From: Desulfobacteraceae bacterium
Lineage (GTDB): Bacteria; Desulfobacterota; DSM-4660; Desulfatiglandales; B25-G16
Assembly (NCBI GenBank): GCA_030615565.1
Contig: JAUWZC010000026.1
Location: forward strand, 1-16,041
Direction: 5' to 3'
DNA length: 16,041 bases
Shown here in pieces: positions 12,222-16,041 of the stretch. The notes beneath the pieces were generated by a model that did no database searches, was not told the origin of the DNA, and saw only the letters and a list, made by a program, of their open reading frames with translations. Each line of letters begins with the position of its first letter. Position 1 is the stretch's first letter. The position numbers were made by a program, and so were the translations under genes.

Positions 12222-14405
12222 ATGCCTAAAGCATCATCAAAGCATCCCATAAAAAGGGAGATATGGGGAGTAATTTTTTTACTTTTAACCCTTATCTTTG
12301 GAGGCAGTCTTTTATCCTACTATCCTCAAGATCCTCTTTTCTGGGAAAAGGCAGCCGGGGCTGGACTCCAGGCAAAAAACCTATTTGGCACTGTTGGTGC
12401 CCATCTGGGAGGTAGCCTCTTTCTGATCCTTGGCCTTTCATCATTCTGGCTTATAGCTATTCTCCTTTTTCTATCATTTTCCTTTTTTAGGGGAAGGTTC
12501 CCTTCCGGGGTAATCTGGATATCTATAAGTTTCGTTCTCCTGATTATCTCTTTCTCTGCTTTACTGTGCCTTTACCTGCCTGATGGAATACCTTATCGGG
12601 GTACAATGATTAGCGGAGGATTGGTTGGATTGCATACTGCTACTTTGGCTATTAAGATATTTAACTATTTCGGAGCATATGCACTATTTCTCACCATCTT
12701 TATTATCTCTTTTATGGTCATAACCCGATTTTCCTTTGGTAACCTTTTTAAAAGAATCTGCTTAGTATTTTCTAATATTGTCCTCTATACAAAAGAAAAA
12801 TGGCTCAAATACATGGAACGAAGAAGAAGAGCAAAACAAAGAAAAAAAATAGTCAAAAAGGCTGATAAGACAACAGAGAGAAAGATGACTATTATAGAGA
12901 CCCCTTCACAGAAACCAGCCAAACCATCACAAGAATTTTTTTCCTTTATGAGTGCAGACGGTGATTTCAAACTCCCGCCTTTAGATCTTTTGGATGAGAT
13001 CCCGAAATCATTAGATAAGGAGATTGAAAAAGAAAGCCTGAAAATGAACGCCCTCCGGGTTGAAGGGAAGCTAAGAGACTTTCAAGTCGAGGGCGAGGTG
13101 GTTGAGATCATACCAGGTCCAGTAATAACAATGTATGAATTCAAGCCAGCACCAGGTGTCAAGATAAGCAAAGTGGCCTCTTTGGCAGACGATCTTGCAC
13201 TCAACCTGAGGGCATTAAACATCAGGATCGTCGCTCCTATACCGGGAAAATCAGCTATAGGTATAGAGATACCGAACAATAGAAGAAGCCTTGTTACCTT
13301 AAAAGAAATCCTATCCAGCCAGATTTTTTTGGATTCTCCCTACAAACTCACGATTGCCTTAGGGATGGACATAATAGGTCAACCAGTAATCACAGATCTG
13401 ACTAAAATGCCACATCTCTTGGTTGCCGGTGCCACAGGAACAGGGAAAAGCGTATCCATCAATGCCATGATAAACAGTATCCTGTTCAAGGCTTCTCCGG
13501 AAACGGTCCGCTTTGTTATGATTGATCCAAAAAGAATAGAGCTTGCACCCTATCAGGACATTCCCCATCTCTTACATCCAGTAGTAAACTCTCCAAAAGA
13601 GGCAACAAAGGCCCTCAGGTGGGCTGTTGATGAGATGGAGAGGCGATACACACTTCTCTCTGATAAAGGTGTAAGGAATATAGATGCCTATAACCGGAAG
13701 GTCAGAAAAGAGAAAGGGCTAATTGAGCCTGATATGAGCAAAAAGATAGATGAGCATCTTCCCTATATTATTATCATAATTGACGAGCTGGCAGATCTTA
13801 TGATGGTCTCAAGCAGGGAGGTGGAGGAGTCTCTGACAAGACTGGCACAAATGGCACGGGCTGCAGGGATTCATCTGATACTTGCCACCCAGAGACCATC
13901 AGTGGATGTTCTAACAGGCATTATTAAGGCCAATTTCCCTACCAGGATCTCATTTCAGGTATCATCCAGAGTGGACTCGAGGACAATCCTTGATTCTATG
14001 GGGGCCGAGCATCTTTTAGGAGATGGAGATATGTTGTTTTTACCGCCTGGTGTGGCCAGACTTACCAGAATCCATGGCGCATATGTCTCAGAAGAGGAGG
14101 TCAAAAGAGTTACCTCTTTTCTAAAAGAGCATATGAAACCAGACTATGACAGCTCTATAGCTGCTGAAATAAATACAGAGGAAGAGGTAGAAGAGGTAGA
14201 AGGGGATAAAGATGAAAAATATCAAGAGGCAGTAGAATTAGTTTTGCAAACAGGCCAGGCATCAATTTCGTTTATTCAGCGAAAGCTCAGGGTTGGATAT
14301 AACAGGGCTGCCAGGATGATTGAGGCTATGGAAAAGCAAGGAATTGTTGGGCCATCGGACGGGAGCAGGCCTCGAGAAATTTTGAGAAAAAGGGAACGAT
14401 TTTGA
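12222..14405 (+). CDS. ftsK: FtsK/SpoIIIE-family DNA translocase
   Basis: FtsK moves chromosome ends at the division septum and helps XerCD resolve dimers. The 727-residue protein has about four membrane-spanning segments in the first 170 residues (near 14-32, 62-88, 96-119 and 149-170), then a Lys/Arg-rich linker. The motor domain follows with Walker A GATGTGKS (403-410) and Walker B IIIIIDE (516-522). The C-terminal gamma domain is a winged helix (about 664-722, with VGYNRAARMIEAMEKQGIV) that reads KOPS/SRS orientation sequences. The linker is short, as in many FtsKs outside the enterics, where E. coli's exceeds 1300 residues in total. A ribosome-binding site AAAGGA (12212-12217) lies just ahead of the ATG. 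The stop overlaps the next gene's start. Intact and conserved, it marks the core side of the window. Confidence 0.97.
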   Translation: MPKASSKHPIKREIWGVIFLLLTLIFGGSLLSYYPQDPLFWEKAAGAGLQAKNLFGTVGAHLGGSLFLILGLSSFWLIAILLFLSFSFFRGRFPSGVIWISISFVLLIISFSALLCLYLPDGIPYRGTMISGGLVGLHTATLAIKIFNYFGAYALFLTIFIISFMVITRFSFGNLFKRICLVFSNIVLYTKEKWLKYMERRRRAKQRKKIVKKADKTTERKMTIIETPSQKPAKPSQEFFSFMSADGDFKLPPLDLLDEIPKSLDKEIEKESLKMNALRVEGKLRDFQVEGEVVEIIPGPVITMYEFKPAPGVKISKVASLADDLALNLRALNIRIVAPIPGKSAIGIEIPNNRRSLVTLKEILSSQIFLDSPYKLTIALGMDIIGQPVITDLTKMPHLLVAGATGTGKSVSINAMINSILFKASPETVRFVMIDPKRIELAPYQDIPHLLHPVVNSPKEATKALRWAVDEMERRYTLLSDKGVRNIDAYNRKVRKEKGLIEPDMSKKIDEHLPYIIIIIDELADLMMVSSREVEESLTRLAQMARAAGIHLILATQRPSVDVLTGIIKANFPTRISFQVSSRVDSRTILDSMGAEHLLGDGDMLFLPPGVARLTRIHGAYVSEEEVKRVTSFLKEHMKPDYDSSIAAEINTEEEVEEVEGDKDEKYQEAVELVLQTGQASISFIQRKLRVGYNRAARMIEAMEKQGIVGPSDGSRPREILRKRERF

Positions 14406-15085
14406 ACTCCAAATCCTACCGCATAGTTTTCATTTTTTTTCTTTTCCTTTTTGGATCTATCCCATTGGCAAGGGCATTGCCTGATGATCAACTTTCAAAA
14501 ATCATCAGTGGCATGAAGGATAGATATGGAAATGCTAAAGGATGGAAAGCTGAGTATACGAGGGAAGCCATTAGTAAGACGATGGCTATGTTAGAAACAG
14601 CAGATAGGCATGATCTTGCAAAAGGAAGTCTTTATTTTAAGCCTCAACACTTTCTCCGCCTTGAACAGGCTTCCCCCCAAGAGGAACTACTGCTTACAGA
14701 CGGACAGACACTTTGGTGGTATATTCCCCTTAAAAAGCAGGCCTACAAGTACTCTGCCAAAGAATTTGGAAAGGAATTAGGCCTTCTCAGTGATATTTTT
14801 CAAGGCCTAAAAGGTATAAAAAACAATTTTCAAATCACTCTTAAGGCAAATCCTGAAACCAATACATATCATCTTATCCTTAGGCCAGAACCGCCATGGC
14901 AAGAGATTGATCACCTGGAGCTGATCATGCTTAAACAAGATTTTTCTATTAAACGGATCGATATCTATAACAATATAGGTGGACTGACCAGATTCCTTTT
15001 CAGCAAATGGGAAGAAAAAGGTCCATTTAAAAAAGGATTCTTTTCTTTTTCTCCTACTTCAGATATAAAGGTTATAGAGAAATAA
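14402..15085 (+). CDS. lolA: LolA-type outer-membrane lipoprotein carrier protein
   Basis: LolA carries lipoproteins through the periplasm from LolCDE to the outer membrane. The 227-residue product opens with a signal peptide (hydrophobic VFIFFLFLFGSIPLA, cleavage likely after A23-R24-A25). Then it shows LolA hallmarks: GSLYFKPQHFLRLE, LLLTDGQTLWWYIP and repeated beta strands forming an unclosed barrel. It starts at TTG in the overlap TTGA with ftsK; an AGGGA (14391-14395) six bases ahead supports this. The first ATG in frame lies only after the signal peptide, so the TTG start is needed for export. Co-translation with ftsK is expected. Its presence implies a Gram-negative cell envelope. Confidence 0.88.
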   Translation: MNSKSYRIVFIFFLFLFGSIPLARALPDDQLSKIISGMKDRYGNAKGWKAEYTREAISKTMAMLETADRHDLAKGSLYFKPQHFLRLEQASPQEELLLTDGQTLWWYIPLKKQAYKYSAKEFGKELGLLSDIFQGLKGIKNNFQITLKANPETNTYHLILRPEPPWQEIDHLELIMLKQDFSIKRIDIYNNIGGLTRFLFSKWEEKGPFKKGFFSFSPTSDIKVIEK

Positions 15086-15169
15086 AACCTGCCTCTTCCT
15101 TGTTTAACCACATATATTATCCTATTCCAAATGCCCTTAAAATTACCCCACCTTTCCTTTAAAATCTAT

Positions 15170-15199
15170 TTGACAAACAGCATTTCAGTAATGTATGAA
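15170..15199 (+). promoter_or_regulatory. Candidate promoter of the rnfC-like gene
   Basis: TTGACA (15170-15175) and TATGAA (15194-15199) are separated by 18 bases, with a leader of about 47 bases to the ATG. It suggests that rnfC is transcribed separately from ftsK-lolA, from which it is 167 bases away. Confidence 0.55.
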
Positions 15200-15252
15200 G
15201 GGGCAGATTTTTGCCTCAAGTGTTATAAAATCTTTAATAGGTACAGATAACC

Positions 15253-16041
15253 ATGGCCCTTTTCTCAAAAGGAATAAAGCTTTCAAAGAAGCTGACTTTA
15301 ACCAGATTAACTCTAATAGAAACACCCCTTCCCAAGAAGGTAATCCTGCCTTGTAAACAACACATAGGGGAGCCATCTAAACCTTCCGTAAAGGTTGATG
15401 ATAAGGTAAAGGTAGGCCAGCTTATAGCAACCTCTGACAAAGACAGCTCCCTTCCCCTTCATGCAAGCATATCAGGCAAGGTAGTAGATATCAAAGAATA
15501 CCCTGACTACAAGGGAACAACCACCCCTTCTATTATAATAGAGGCCGATGGTAAAGATACCTGGATAGAGCCCCAGGAAAAAGAAGAAAATATAGAGACA
15601 CTTGAACACAGTGAGATCCTAGAGAGGATTCATGCAGCAGGACTTATAACTAAGGTACTATCTCCCATACCTTTAAGGAACGATCTGGTACCCATTGATC
15701 AGCCAAAGACCCACCTGATAGATGGAAAAAGGATCACTAAAAAGATAGATACCCTGATCATCAATGCCCTTGACACAGAGCCTTCCTTAGGGGTCAACAG
15801 ATACCTTGCAGGGATAGACAATAAAGAGCTCTCTTATGGAATAGCTGCACTTAAGATAACTACAGGTGCACAAAACACCCTCTTTGTAGTAGATAAAGGC
15901 AGCCCCCCTTATGCCCAGTTAAATGAGATAGCACAGGCCGATGAAGAGGAGACAACAAAGACCATCTCCCTTGACGGCAGAAGATTCCCCTTAGGGCTAT
16001 CCATTCCCTTAATTAAGGCAACCCTTGGCAGAGAGGTACCC
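15253..16041 (+). CDS. rnfC: RnfC-like subunit of the Rnf electron transport complex (partial, runs off the window)
   Basis: RnfC is the peripheral subunit that takes electrons from NADH in the Rnf complex, which couples ferredoxin/NAD+ redox to ion pumping in the inner membrane. The window holds the first 263 residues of a protein that is usually about 430-450. The N-terminal part matches the family: VILPCKQHIGEPSKPSVKV (30-48), a barrel-sandwich segment with KVKVGQLIAT (51-60) and LHASISGKVV (69-78), then PSIIIEADG (92-100). After that it departs. Where RnfC has a glycine-rich NADH/FMN loop of the form GGAGFPT there is ITKVLSPIP (132-140), and the following NGAECEPYLT-like segment is NALDTEPSLG (171-180). 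The ATG is the first in frame after a stop at 15238-15240 and has only a weak TAGGT ahead of it. It could be a divergent RnfC whose NADH site is altered. Confidence 0.8.
   Translation, partial: MALFSKGIKLSKKLTLTRLTLIETPLPKKVILPCKQHIGEPSKPSVKVDDKVKVGQLIATSDKDSSLPLHASISGKVVDIKEYPDYKGTTTPSIIIEADGKDTWIEPQEKEENIETLEHSEILERIHAAGLITKVLSPIPLRNDLVPIDQPKTHLIDGKRITKKIDTLIINALDTEPSLGVNRYLAGIDNKELSYGIAALKITTGAQNTLFVVDKGSPPYAQLNEIAQADEEETTKTISLDGRRFPLGLSIPLIKATLGREVP

Noticed and set aside
1..16041. CRISPR array, rRNA or tRNA genes
   Set aside because: No regularly spaced short repeats and no recognisable RNA-gene structure were seen anywhere.

Overview
The window reads as bacterial chromosome from a Gram-negative, probably anaerobic organism. 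The right end carries ftsK, a lolA-type outer-membrane lipoprotein carrier gene and the start of an rnfC-like gene. That mix would suit a deltaproteobacterial (Desulfobacterota-like) lineage, but this is inference from gene content and no marker gene settles it.

Layout. From 212 to 11431 every recognised gene lies on the minus strand and looks accessory. (1) 212-4521 is a tight four-gene operon, in transcription order: a GHKL/MORC-like ATPase, an unrecognised protein with a possible Rossmann-like core, an unrecognised helical protein, and a D12-class adenine DNA methyltransferase. It resembles the GHKL-ATPase restriction-modification-like systems known from other bacteria, but no nuclease is recognisable. 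(2) 4860-9999 is a second tight three-gene operon: a 1084-aa AAA+ ATPase, a 483-aa coiled-coil protein with a winged-helix-like tail, and a 139-aa protein resembling a PD-(D/E)XK nuclease core but lacking the canonical lysine. I cannot match this trio to a named system. It is bracketed by a perfect 90-bp direct repeat (4676-4765 and 10102-10191) that looks like the truncated 5' end of a REP-associated (Y1) transposase gene. (3) 10466-10570 encodes a 34-aa protein that is nearly half lysine. (4) 10819-11431 is a Phd/VapB-type antitoxin with a PIN-domain (VapC-like) toxin, preceded by a near-consensus promoter overlapped by an inverted repeat.

A 790-bp AT-rich gap (11432-12221) separates this island from the plus-strand housekeeping genes. 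It holds an imperfect inverted-repeat element and a 26-codon remnant with the signature of an RHS/YD repeat. Beyond it, ftsK and lolA overlap by 4 bp (TTGA), and an rnfC-like gene with its own promoter runs off the right end.

Interpretation: 212-11431 is probably a defence/mobility island built from separately acquired modules, with transposon debris at their junctions, inserted beside the conserved ftsK-lolA operon. The defence role of both multi-gene modules is inferred from gene architecture and context. The three-gene AAA+ module with its flanking repeats is the best candidate for an undescribed system.
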